Below are positions 35,974 through 44,700 of a stretch of DNA of 48,299 bases, in pieces. Under the pieces are notes generated by a model. That model saw only the letters and a list, made by a program, of their open reading frames with translations. It made no database searches and had not been told where the DNA came from. The position numbers were made by a program, and so were the translations under genes. Where the stretch lies: contig CANSRB010000005.1 in NCBI GenBank assembly GCA_947649285.1, positions 1 through 48,299 on the forward strand. The letters are read 5' to 3'. Numbering within the stretch: position 1 is the first letter of the stretch; the number at the start of each line of letters is the position of its first letter. Origin of the DNA: an uncultured Clostridia bacterium (GTDB lineage Bacteria; Bacillota; Clostridia; Oscillospirales; Ruminococcaceae).

Positions 35974-36330
35974 ATGAATAGAGAAATACAAATGATTTAT
36001 TTTGTATCACAAAAAATACAGCGGCAGGCAACGGGACAAGAGAGAACTTTTTCTACCATCAGCCAGGTCGCTTCTGCGGCGATGCTGGGGGATACGGTTA
36101 TAATCGGCGGGCGGGATTTATCGGGAATGGATAAATCCGAAAAACGGCGGGCTTGGCAGCCATCAGTGGATTACCTATATCAACGCGGAGGGAGAACAGC
36201 CCGTGATCAGCGGCGCAGAGCCGGTTGGCAGCTGGGAGAAAGCCGAAGGGACCGTATAGTGTACCGCGGTAGACAACACGGTATTCGGTTCGTACCATCC
36301 TCTTTCCGGGCTGTGGAATTGATCTCATAA
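35974..36330 (+). pseudogene. N-terminal remnant of a right-handed beta-helix (GH120-like) glycosidase
   Basis: The first frame reads MIYFVSQ, TFSTISQVASAAMLGDTVIIGG, the start of a secreted-type beta-helix sugar hydrolase. Near 36108 the homology moves to another frame, which reads GIYREWINPKNGGLGSHQW, then ITYINAEGEQPVISGAEPVG and SWEKAEGTV. It then meets TAG at 36257-36259 where relatives have Trp, followed by TAVDNTVFGSY. After SGLWN the similarity ends. One frameshift, one nonsense codon and loss of most of the gene mark it as dead. The GH120 assignment is from remembered family patterns. Confidence 0.72.
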
Positions 36331-36588
36331 GAACAGGAGGCGTTTCGCAAGCAGGAGGAACGGCAGGATAAGCTGCATCAGGCGTATCTTCGCCACAAGG
36401 CCAGCAGCAAGCAACAGGAATATGACCGGAGATACAACGCCAAGCGCAGGCCCGTCATGGACGCAAAAGGGATCGCTTTACGGGCTGAGAACATAGAGCG
36501 CGGTATCTTCACCATCAGGAACCGCAGAGGGCCGTTGCGCAGACCCGGCCCACGCTTTGAAAGAAAGGAATTGATTTGTAGTTTATAG
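36331..36588 (+). pseudogene. Unidentified gene fragment, charged, no start codon
   Basis: An 85-codon open stretch without a proper start encodes a Lys/Arg/Gln/Glu-rich helical piece (KQEERQDKLHQAYLRHKAS, EYDRRYNAKRRP). It abuts the beta-helix remnant with no gap. Its style resembles tails of mobilisation or phage proteins, but I cannot identify it. Confidence 0.4.
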
Positions 36589-36590
36589 CG

Positions 36591-36631
36591 GACACAGGGG
36601 AAAGGTTACGCTATGCCCTTTCTCCTGTGTC
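36591..36631. repeat. 15-bp hairpin in the decayed region
   Basis: GACACAGGGGAAAGG pairs with CCTTTCTCCTGTGTC (one G-T pair) around an 11-nt loop, directly after the fragment's stop codon. It could be an old terminator. Confidence 0.6.
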
Positions 36632-36740
36632 TTAATCAAATAATTACGAAATTTAACACTTCGCTTTGCAACATCTTTTTGTAGAAATTCACACTGGTGA
36701 CACACAAAGATGGTATAGTAGTGGTCGGAGGTGGAGCGAT

Positions 36741-37007
36741 ATGACAACAAACAATCTGGTCGGTGACTTTTTAATTGACGCAGGCCACACTATATTTTCG
36801 GCCTACGATGGTCTGGAAGCACTACGCCATTTTCATCAGGAATCTATAGAGTTGATTATCCTGGATATTATGCTTCCCAACATGGATGGCATCCAAGTCC
36901 TAAAAGAAATACGCAAAGCAAGCAATGTTCCTATTTTGATGCTGACCGCATTGAGCGATGAAAAAACACAGATCAACAGCTTCGATGCTTTAGCGGATGA
37001 TTACATT
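36741..37007 (+). pseudogene. Response-regulator receiver domain fragment
   Basis: The frame reads NNLVGDFLIDAGHTIFSAYDG, LELIILDIMLPNMDGIQVLKEI and LMLTALSDEKTQINSFDALADDYI, the central part of an OmpR-type receiver with its phosphoacceptor Asp. The first strand with the acidic pair (VDD) is missing, and after DDYI the expected TKPF and the DNA-binding domain are gone. Although a GGAGG lies upstream of the ATG, the product cannot fold normally. It looks like one half of an old two-component plus ABC-transporter cluster, of which the ABC fragment is found beyond the tRNA. Confidence 0.8.
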
Positions 37008-37022
37008 TTTCCAGGCAACAGC

Positions 37023-37061
37023 AAACAGGCTCGCGGGATGGATTCATCTGCGAGCCTGTTT
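37023..37061. terminator. Hairpin 3' of tRNA-Thr
   Basis: AAACAGGCTCGC and GCGAGCCTGTTT form a 12-bp stem with a 15-nt loop. It lies 9 bp past the 3' end of the tRNA on the minus strand, fitting a terminator, although the T tract there is short. On the plus strand it is followed by ATTCTTTCTT. Confidence 0.6.
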
Positions 37062-37070
37062 ATTCTTTCT

Positions 37071-37146
37071 TGGAGCTGGAAACGTGACTCGAACACGCGA
37101 CCTGCGCATTACGAATGCGCTGCTCTACCAACTGAGCTATTCCAGC
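37071..37146 (-). tRNA. tRNA-Thr (anticodon CGT)
   Basis: On the minus strand, a complete cloverleaf of 76 nt including the encoded CCA: acceptor GCTGGAA/TTCCAGC with discriminator T, D-arm TAGCTCAGTTGGTAGAGCA, anticodon stem-loop GCGCATTCGTAATGCGC with anticodon CGT, and T-arm with GTTCGAGTC. It reads ACG threonine codons. It is flanked on both sides by decayed gene pieces, as often seen where mobile elements have inserted near tRNA genes. Confidence 0.97.
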
Positions 37147-37189
37147 AAACTTTACATAGTTTATCATATATTTTTTGATTCGTCAAGAT

Positions 37190-37500
37190 CTTCTTCCAAA
37201 AATTTGATTGAGACTGCACGCTGTTGCTGGCCCCCGGGCAACTTCAGCACATTCCGCCTTGCTTCCTCCGCAGTCAGTCCCAGTTGTCTCAGAATTGGAA
37301 AGGCGGCTGCTTAGAGGTCAGGGCCACATTCTGCATTGGGATCAAGTAGTCGTGATCAGGTTGTAGCCCTGGAAGATAAAGGCCGCATGGCGGCGATAGA
37401 GGGCAAGAGGCTGTTTTTTTCAATGTCCTCGGCCCGATAGAGGATTTGCCCGCTGGCAGGGCGATCAAGACCGCCCAACAGAGAGGACACTCACTCGGGA
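37190..37500 (-). pseudogene. ABC transporter ATPase remnant (MacB/LolD type)
   Basis: Across three frames on the minus strand the sequence reads SSLLGGLDRPASGQILYRAED, then LYRRHAAFIFQGYNLI, then DYLIPMQNVALTS, then ILRQLGLTAEEARRNVLKLPGGQQQR. These are the part after Walker A, the Q-loop and the signature motif (with Pro in place of Ser in SGGQ). At least three frameshifts separate them, and Walker A and Walker B are missing. This is a dead gene. Such ATPases often sit with response regulators of the type left at 36741. Confidence 0.85.
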
Positions 37501-37510
37501 TTTTCAAGCG

Positions 37511-37539
37511 TTGAAAAACAAGTCGGGTTATGCTATAAT
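37511..37539 (+). promoter_or_regulatory. Sigma-A promoter of the PHP-to-addA gene run
   Basis: TTGAAA at 37511-37516, a 17-bp spacer and TATAAT at 37534-37539. Confidence 0.88.
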
Positions 37540-37627
37540 AAGCAAAATATACTGAATGAAACAGAAGAGTATGCTGAAAACAACCGTCCGGTTTTTCAGC
37601 CGGTGGTTCCAAAGGGAGGGGATCCAG

Positions 37628-38491
37628 TTGAAAATCGACTGTCATAACCACTCGGTTTTTTCGTTTGACGGTTTTTGTGCAGTGGAAGAAATGGCGGCGG
37701 CAGCGGCGAAAAAAGGGATTGGCATATTTGCTGTTACGGACCACTGTGATGTCAATGAATATGCCGAACAGCAGCTGGGAGAGCGGATCCCGGCCAGCTT
37801 GGAGGCGATCCATACTGCGCGGGAGCACGCGCCGCTGCGGCTGCTGGCCGGCGTGGAATTAGGGCAGCCGCTTCAGGGCATCGCCCGAGCAGAGGAAATT
37901 CTGACATTGCCTGGCTTGGATTTTGTGATTGGTTCGCTGCATAACCTGGCAGGGGAGCAGGACTTCTATTGGATGGATTATGCCGCTCTGAGCGACGACG
38001 AGCTTTTCTTCCTGTTCCGGCGGTATTATACTGAGCTGCTGGAGCTGGCGGAGTGGAACCGCTTTGATACGCTGGCGCATATCACCTATCCTTACCGCTA
38101 CCTTTATGCACAGAAGGGAAAACGGGAATTCCTGCTTCGGCCGGAAAGCTTCGATCCGCTGGCAGAGCAGGTTTTCCTTACCCTGATCCGAAACCAGAAA
38201 GCGTTGGAACTGAATACAGCCAGCTTCCGAACCATGGAGGAAGTAGCGCTGAACCGGCGCTATCTGGAGATGTACCGCGACCTGGGCGGGGAACTGCTGA
38301 CCTTTGGAAGCGACGCGCATACGCCGGACCGGATCGGCGCCGGGGCAGGAATGGGGCTTGAAATGGCCCGGGAAGCGGGATTTAGGCATTTTGTTTATTA
38401 TGAAAAAAGAAGCCCGGTTCAGGTTCCGCTGGATCAGTGGGAGGATCGGGAAACGATCGAAAAGGAGGCTGTTTTGAATGAACAAAGATAA
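37628..38491 (+). CDS. PHP-family phosphatase (histidinol-phosphatase-like)
   Basis: PHP enzymes are metal-dependent phosphoesterases; this type includes HisK histidinol-phosphatase. Metal-binding parts are DCHNHSVFS (His-x-His at residues 6 and 8), TDHCDVNEY, GVELGQP, GSLHN, DTLAHITYPYRY and GSDAHTPDRIG. I place the start at the TTG at 37628, 6 nt after AGGGAGGGG, because the family begins at this point (LKIDCHNHS). That gives 287 aa; a longer ATG frame from 37556 lacks a ribosome site. No other his genes are near. It overlaps the next gene by 14 nt. Confidence 0.87.
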   Translation: MKIDCHNHSVFSFDGFCAVEEMAAAAAKKGIGIFAVTDHCDVNEYAEQQLGERIPASLEAIHTAREHAPLRLLAGVELGQPLQGIARAEEILTLPGLDFVIGSLHNLAGEQDFYWMDYAALSDDELFFLFRRYYTELLELAEWNRFDTLAHITYPYRYLYAQKGKREFLLRPESFDPLAEQVFLTLIRNQKALELNTASFRTMEEVALNRRYLEMYRDLGGELLTFGSDAHTPDRIGAGAGMGLEMAREAGFRHFVYYEKRSPVQVPLDQWEDRETIEKEAVLNEQR

Positions 38492-38963
38492 AGTATTGCA
38501 GTTATTGGAGGAAAACGCCCGTTACAGCTATGAAGAGATGGGCGTGATGCTGGGGATCCCTGCCGTCGAGGTGGAAAAGATCGTTGCACAGCTGGAAAAA
38601 GAAGGGATTATCCGAGGGTATAAAGTGATTGTGGATCGGGATAAGCTCAAGGAAAATGTGGTTTCGGCGATTATCGAACTGAAAGTTACCCCGAAGCGGG
38701 ACCTGGGCTTTGATGAAATCGCCGAGAAAATCACCCAATATCCCGAAGTAGAGGATCTGTACCTGATGTCGGGCGGCTATGACCTGGCCCTGCTGATCTC
38801 CTGTGAAACCTTTAAAGATATCGCGATGTTTGTGGCGCAGCGCTTAGCAACACTGGATTCCGTCCTTTCCACGGCAACCCACTTTGTGCTTTGCCGTTAC
38901 AAGGAAAAGGGGCTGGATGTACATTTCAGCCAGACTGACGAGAGAAGGAACGTGTGGTATTGA
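38478..38963 (+). CDS. Lrp/AsnC-family transcription regulator
   Basis: An N-terminal helix-turn-helix (residues 3-55: KVLQLLEENARYSYEEMGVMLGI) is followed by a RAM amino-acid-sensing domain (about 65-145). The length of 161 aa is typical. The gene starts inside the PHP gene and its TGA overlaps the ATG of the aminotransferase by 1 nt. Lrp proteins paired with PatA-like aminotransferases are common in Firmicutes, and the regulator may respond to the aminotransferase's amino acid. Confidence 0.92.
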   Translation: MNKDKVLQLLEENARYSYEEMGVMLGIPAVEVEKIVAQLEKEGIIRGYKVIVDRDKLKENVVSAIIELKVTPKRDLGFDEIAEKITQYPEVEDLYLMSGGYDLALLISCETFKDIAMFVAQRLATLDSVLSTATHFVLCRYKEKGLDVHFSQTDERRNVWY

Positions 38964-40132
38964 TGGACTATTCAAAGATTTTATCAGACCGGGTGCAGGA
39001 GATCAAGCCTTCCGGCATTCGCAAATATTTCGACATCGCCAATTCCATGGAGGACGTCATCGCGCTAGGCGTTGGGGAGCCGGATTTCAAGACCCCCTGG
39101 ATCGTCCGCGCCGCTGCAATTGATACGCTGGAAAAGGGAAAAACCAGCTATACCTCTAATTCCGGGCTGGAGCTGCTGCGGCAGGAGATTGCTCATTATC
39201 TGGGCAGCAAATTCGGTGCGGAATATGACCCGGAAAAAGAAGTAGTCGTGACCGTCGGCGGGTCGGAGGGGATTGACATCTGCATCCGTGCCCTGCTGAA
39301 CCCGGGCGATGAGGTGCTCGTCGTCGAACCCTGCTACGTGGCCTATGCCCCGATTATCGAACTGACCGGCGGGAAAGCTGTCCCGATCCCGACCAAAGCG
39401 GAGAACCATTTCCGTCTGACCCCGGAAGAGCTCCGCGCTCATATTACGGACAAAACCAAGCTGCTGATCCTGCCCTACCCGAATAACCCGACCGGGGGCG
39501 TCATGCGGAGGGAGCATCTGGAGGCCATTGCCGAGGTGCTGCGGGAGACGGATATCATGGTGCTTTCCGATGAAATTTACGCGGAGCTGACCTACAACGG
39601 CCGTCATGTTTCCTTTGCGGCCATCCCGGGAATGAAGGAGCGCACCATCCTGGTAAACGGCTTTTCGAAGGCTTTTTCCATGACCGGCTGGCGGCTGGGT
39701 TATGCCTGCGGACCGGCTCCGGTGATTGCCCAAATGACCAAAATCCATCAGTTCGCCATCATGTGCGCGCCGACCACCAGTCAGCACGCGGCGGTCGAAG
39801 CGCTTAGACGGTGCGAGGAAAACATCCAGTCCATGGTGCAGGAATATGACCGCCGCCGCCGGTATATCGTGGATGGATTTAACAAGCTGGGACTGGACTG
39901 CTTTGAGCCGGAGGGGGCATTTTATATTTTCCCATCCATCCAGTCCACCGGCATGACGTCGGATGAATTCTGCGAAAGGCTGCTCTATTCCAAACGGGTG
40001 GCTGTTGTGCCGGGTACAGCGTTCGGCGCGAGCGGAGAGGGCTTTGTCCGGGTTTCCTATTCGTATTCGATCAAGCATATCCAGGAAGCGCTGCGGCGGA
40101 TCGGCGAATTCCTCCAGGAGCTGAGAGGATGA
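38963..40132 (+). CDS. Class I/II PLP-dependent aminotransferase
   Basis: This enzyme transfers amino groups using pyridoxal phosphate. Key parts are GVGEPDFKTPW, TSNSGLELLRQEIA, PYPNNPTGG, LSDEIYAEL and the PLP-Lys motif NGFSKAFSMTGWRLGY (about residue 232). The C-terminus has the substrate Arg in GFVRVSYSY. The length is 389 aa. A GTG at 38954 is in frame but too close to AAGGAA, so I use the ATG at 38963, coupled to the Lrp stop. It resembles aromatic or PatA-type aminotransferases; specificity is not clear. Confidence 0.92.
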   Translation: MDYSKILSDRVQEIKPSGIRKYFDIANSMEDVIALGVGEPDFKTPWIVRAAAIDTLEKGKTSYTSNSGLELLRQEIAHYLGSKFGAEYDPEKEVVVTVGGSEGIDICIRALLNPGDEVLVVEPCYVAYAPIIELTGGKAVPIPTKAENHFRLTPEELRAHITDKTKLLILPYPNNPTGGVMRREHLEAIAEVLRETDIMVLSDEIYAELTYNGRHVSFAAIPGMKERTILVNGFSKAFSMTGWRLGYACGPAPVIAQMTKIHQFAIMCAPTTSQHAAVEALRRCEENIQSMVQEYDRRRRYIVDGFNKLGLDCFEPEGAFYIFPSIQSTGMTSDEFCERLLYSKRVAVVPGTAFGASGEGFVRVSYSYSIKHIQEALRRIGEFLQELRG

Positions 40133-41007
40133 AGCGGCTGTTGCTCTTTGCCCCGGCGAAGCTGAACCTGTCGCTGGACATTCTGGGAAAGCGGGAGGAT
40201 GGGTACCATCTGCTTTGGATGCTGATGCAGACGGTTTCACTGGGGGATACGCTGGAGATCGAACGAGTATCCGGGGAAGGAATACACTTTTCCTGTGAGA
40301 AATTTCCTCTCCCGAAAGGGGAGGAGAATATCGCTGTCACGGCAGCGAAACGCTTTTTGGCGGAAACCGGCCTTTCCGCAGGGCTGGAGATCCGACTGGA
40401 CAAGAAAACGCCCTCCGGGGCCGGGATGGGGGGCGGAAGCGCGGACGGAGCAGCCGTACTCTGGGGGCTGAACGAGCTTCTGGAAACCGCTCTGCCGCTT
40501 CCGCAGCTTTGCCGGATTGGTGAAACGATTGGGGCGGATGTTCCGTTCTGCCTGACCGGAGGGCTGGCGTTGGTGGAGGGGATCGGGGAACGGATTCTTT
40601 CTCTTCCTCCCTTGCCGGAATGCTGGTTTGTCGTGGTCAAGCCGGAGCTTTCCATCCCTACCGGCCCGGCGTTCTCCCGTTCGGACTGTGGAGAAATCCG
40701 ACGCCGTCCGGATCATGCCAGACTGCTTTCCGACCTTCGGGCAGGGGATTGGATGGGGCTGGCATCCGGGCTCTGCAATGTTTTTGAGGAGGTCGTGGAG
40801 CTGCCGGAGCTGGCTGATTTGAAGCGGGGGTTTTTACAGGACGGTGCGGCGGCGGCCCTGATGACCGGGAGCGGCTCGGCAGTTTACGGGCTGTTCTGGG
40901 AGGAGGGTTCGGCCTGTGCTTCAATGGAACGGCTGCGGCAGGAAGGGAAACAGGCTTTCCTCTGCCAGCCTGTCGGGACAGGCCCCCAAATCCTTTCGGC
41001 TGAATAA
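40129..41007 (+). CDS. ispE: 4-diphosphocytidyl-2-C-methyl-D-erythritol kinase
   Basis: IspE phosphorylates CDP-methylerythritol in the non-mevalonate isoprenoid pathway. GHMP-kinase features are FAPAKLNLSLDILGKREDGYH at the N-terminus (with the catalytic Lys), the ATP-binding loop PSGAGMGGGSADGAA, GADVPFCLTGG, and LMTGSGSAVYGLF at the C-terminus. The length of 292 aa is typical. The start overlaps the aminotransferase stop as ATGA. Confidence 0.96.
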   Translation: MKRLLLFAPAKLNLSLDILGKREDGYHLLWMLMQTVSLGDTLEIERVSGEGIHFSCEKFPLPKGEENIAVTAAKRFLAETGLSAGLEIRLDKKTPSGAGMGGGSADGAAVLWGLNELLETALPLPQLCRIGETIGADVPFCLTGGLALVEGIGERILSLPPLPECWFVVVKPELSIPTGPAFSRSDCGEIRRRPDHARLLSDLRAGDWMGLASGLCNVFEEVVELPELADLKRGFLQDGAAAALMTGSGSAVYGLFWEEGSACASMERLRQEGKQAFLCQPVGTGPQILSAE

Positions 41008-41092
41008 AACAGGGGGAAATGTCCATACTCTCAGCAAGATTGAAGAAGCCCGATCGGGAAACTGTACCGGGCTGGGAGAAAGGACATTTTTC

Positions 41093-41716
41093 ATGCGGAA
41101 ACGGATGCAACACAAAGGGCTGCTGGCCTTGATCATCGGCTTTATTTTTTCTATCTGCCTGCCTTCGGTGACGGGGTTTGCCCAGGATATCGAGGAGATC
41201 CGGGGGAGCGTGCTCCGGCTGCATATTCTGGCGAATTCGGACTCAAAGGAAGACCAGGCGCTGAAACTGGCGGTCAGGGACCGCATCCTCGAATTAGACT
41301 ACAGTCTGTTCGATTCGGCACACAGTGTGCCGGAAGCAAAAGCAGCGGCCCAAGCTCAGCTGGAGCAGATCGAAGCGGCGGCGGAGGAGGAAATCCGCCG
41401 TCAGGGATATGATTATCCTGTCCGGGCGGAGGTGCGGAAAATGTACTTCCCTACCCGGGAATACGAGGGATTCACTCTTCCCGCGGGCGAATACGAGGCG
41501 CTTCGTCTGACCATTGGCAGCGGGGAAGGGAAAAACTGGTGGTGCGTGCTGTATCCGCCGCTTTGCCTCCCGGCAGCGGAAAGCGGGGAAACACTGGACA
41601 GCATCCTCACGCCGGAGCAGCGGGAGCTGGTGGAGGGCGGCAAAAAAGTCCAGGTGAAATTCGCCGCTGTGGAATGGATTGAATCGCTCCGCAATTGGTT
41701 TCAGGAGGACGGATAA
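41093..41716 (+). CDS. spoIIR: Stage II sporulation protein R
   Basis: SpoIIR is a secreted forespore signal that triggers processing of pro-sigma-E in the mother cell by SpoIIGA. A signal-anchor lies at residues 8-30, then the family hallmark VLRLHILANSDSKEDQALKLAVRD, and later KMYFPTREYEGFTLPAGEYEALRLTIGSGEGKNWWCVLYPPL (read as consecutive shorter blocks). The frame is open upstream, but the ATG at 41093 follows AAAGGA at about 8 nt and gives 207 aa. Together with cwlD this indicates a spore-former. Confidence 0.93.
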   Translation: MRKRMQHKGLLALIIGFIFSICLPSVTGFAQDIEEIRGSVLRLHILANSDSKEDQALKLAVRDRILELDYSLFDSAHSVPEAKAAAQAQLEQIEAAAEEEIRRQGYDYPVRAEVRKMYFPTREYEGFTLPAGEYEALRLTIGSGEGKNWWCVLYPPLCLPAAESGETLDSILTPEQRELVEGGKKVQVKFAAVEWIESLRNWFQEDG

Positions 41717-41750
41717 AGTTTCGGTATTTTCACAACAGCGGGGAGGACTC

Positions 41751-44700
41751 ATGCTTCATTTTATTCTTGGGCCGGCGAGATCCGGGAAAACCAGCCGGAT
41801 GCTGGAAGAAATTGAACAGCGCGCGGCCTTGCCGGAGGAACGTATCCTACTGATCGTCCCGGAGCAGTTTACCTTTGAAATGGAGAAAAAGCTGTTCCGG
41901 CGGCTGGGCGGCGAGGCGTTCCGGCGGGTTACAGTAACCAGCTTTACCCGTTTTGCGGAAAATTTATTCAAAGAATTCGGCGGGATCGCCGGCAGTTATG
42001 CCGAGGATCCCGCCAAAGCCATGTTGATGTCCCTTGCGCTGGAGGAGCTGGGGGATCGGCTGGAGATTTATTCCCGGTCGGCACGGTATCCGAATTTTGT
42101 GAATTCGATGCTTCAAACCGTGGCGGAATTCAAAAACGCCGGCGTTTCCCCCGAGGAGCTGAACCAGGTCCTGCCCCGGATGGAGGAAGGTGGGTTCCGG
42201 GAGAAGCTGAGTGAAACAGCCTTGATTTATGCTGCTTATCAAGCCCTGCTGGAAAGGTCTTTCCGGGATCCGCTGGATGATCTGTCCCGGGCGCTGGCTT
42301 TGCTTCAGGATAAGCGGTATTTTGCCGGGTATACCGTCTATTTTGACGAGTTCAAGTCCTTTACCGCGGGCGAAAATCGGCTGATTCAACGGATTCTTTC
42401 GGAAGCGGAGGAGGTGACCTTTTCCCTTTGCCTGGATTTGGGCCGGGCCAACGGGTCGCCGGCCAGCGTCTTTTCCAGCGTGCAGGAGGTCTACCTCCGG
42501 CTGATCCAGACTGCCCGGAAACTGGGGGTACGGGTCGTCTCACCGGTGAAGCTGGAGGGGACGTATTTCAGGTCGGAAGCTCTGCGGCATCTGGAGCAGC
42601 ATCTGCTGGCTTCGGCGATCCCTGCTTTTTCGGGGGAAGCCTCGGAGATCCGGACGCTGCTTTGCAGGCACGAGTATGAAGAGGTAGACACCGCCCTGTC
42701 TGAAATTTCCCGTCTGGTGCGGGAAGAGGGGTTCCGTTATGCGGAAATCGCGCTGGTATCCCGGGACCTGGCCGCCTATCAGAATATCCTGAACGCCGCT
42801 TTCCCGAAGTATGGGATTCCGTTTACCTGCGATCAGCCCAGCCCGGTATTGCCCAAGCCGCTGTTCCGGTTTGTCCGCCAGGTGCTGAGCTGCGGGGCAG
42901 GCGGCTTTTCGACTGAACGGGTGCTGGCCCTGCTGAAAACCGGCATGACGGTTTTTTCGGTGGAGGAAATCGCCGAATTTGAAAACTATCTTTTTATCTG
43001 GGAAATCAGCGGCAGCCGTTTTCTGGAGCCTTTTACCGCCCATCCCCGGGGCTTCCAGCAGGAGCTGAACGAGGAGGACGAGGCGCTGCTGGGCCGCGTC
43101 AACCGTTTGAGGGAAGGGCTGATTCCGGCGCTGGAACGCTTCCGGGAGGTTTTGCGCCAGGGGACTGTTCAGGAGGCCTGCGGCGGGCTATTCGCTCTGC
43201 TGGAGGAATTGGAGGTCCCGGTTCGGATCGAACAGCGGGCAGCGGAAGCGCTGGTAGCAGAAGACTTTGGGTTAGCGCAGGAATACGGCCAGGTTTGGGA
43301 CCTGCTGATTGGTTTGCTGAATACACTGGTGCAGGCAGCCGGAGAGCGCCGGCTTTCTCCGGAGCGGTTTGAGCAGCTGTTTTTGCTGGGGGCGTCCGGC
43401 TGTGAATTGGGAAGTCTGCCTCAGGCGATAGACAGCGTGATCGTCGGCAGTGCAGACCGGATCCGAATTATGGATAAGCGGGCGGTTTTGGTGTTGGGGG
43501 TCAATGAAAATATCCTCCCCTGTGTTCCGGCGGAAAGCGGGGTATTTACCGATCGGGAACGCGAAGCCTTGTCCCATTTCGAGCTGGAACTTTCCAAATC
43601 CTCGCGGGACCGGCTGAAGGAGGAACGGTTCGTTGCGTATAAAACCCTGACCTCCCCCAGCGAGCGACTGTTTTTGACCGCTCGCTGCGCGGATATTTCC
43701 GGGAAGCTGAAAACCCCGTCAATCCTGTTCCCCCAGCTGCGGCGGATGTTCGGGGAAGAGATACGGATGGAAGCCTCTGCGCTTCCGGGTGAATTTTTTT
43801 GCTGGAGCCGGGAAACAGCGTTCGCTTATCTGGCCCGGACTTATCTGGACGACACCCCGCTCACGGCTTCTCTGAAGGCGGCGCTTCTGCCGGAGGAGGA
43901 ATATGCCGGGAAACTGGCGGGGCTGGACCGGGTGCTGGAGGAGCGGGATTTCCGGATTGAAAACCGGGCGAACGCTGTCCGGCTGTTTGGCCGGGAAATG
44001 AACCTTTCTCCAACCCGGGTGGAGGTTTACAGCCAATGCCCGTTCCGCTATTTTATGGAGCAGGGGATACGGGCATACCCCTTGAAAAAGGCCGAGCTGA
44101 ACCCGTTGGAAACCGGCGTGCTGATCCATCATATTCTGTATTGTCTTTGCCGGGAATTGGATTTGGGGGAAGGATACGACGAAAATCAGGCTCGTGCATT
44201 GGTTCGGGCAGAGCTGGAAAAGTATCTGGAAGGTGTGATGGGAGGAAGCCGGGATAAGACCAGCCGGTTTCTCTATCTCTATAACCGGCTGGAACGGTCG
44301 GTATTGAAATTGGCCGAGCAGCTTCATCAGGAGCTGCTGCAAAGCTTGTTCCAGCCCTGCGGGTTCGAATATGAAATCCGGGAGGATGCCGAAATCCCGC
44401 CTCTCTGCCTGCGGGATGAGAATGGCACCGTGGTGCGGATTTCAGGGAAAATTGACCGGATTGATGCGTACACTAATGGATCAGGCGAACGCTGTATCCG
44501 GATTGTGGATTATAAATCCGGCCGGAAACAATTTAAGCTGAACGACGTTTTATATGGGCTGAACCTCCAGATGCTGATCTATCAGGAGTGTATCCGGAGG
44601 GGCGGCCGGGAGTTTTATGCCGGCACACGGCCTGCGGGGATTCTCTATCTTCCGGCGGGAGAGAGCGGCGCTTCGTTGGGCCGGGACGCGACTCCAGCCG

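Noticed and set aside
37071..37146. Amber suppressor tRNA
   Set aside because: The anticodon reads CGT (Thr), not CTA, so this tRNA cannot explain the TAG-interrupted genes.
36666..37178. A 170-codon frame including the receiver fragment and running through the tRNA
   Set aside because: Its tail is the antisense of tRNA-Thr and its head lacks the first strand of a receiver; it is a decayed fragment, not a gene.
39065..40240. A 391-codon minus-strand frame opposite the aminotransferase gene
   Set aside because: It mirrors a strongly supported aminotransferase and shows no domain or ribosome site.
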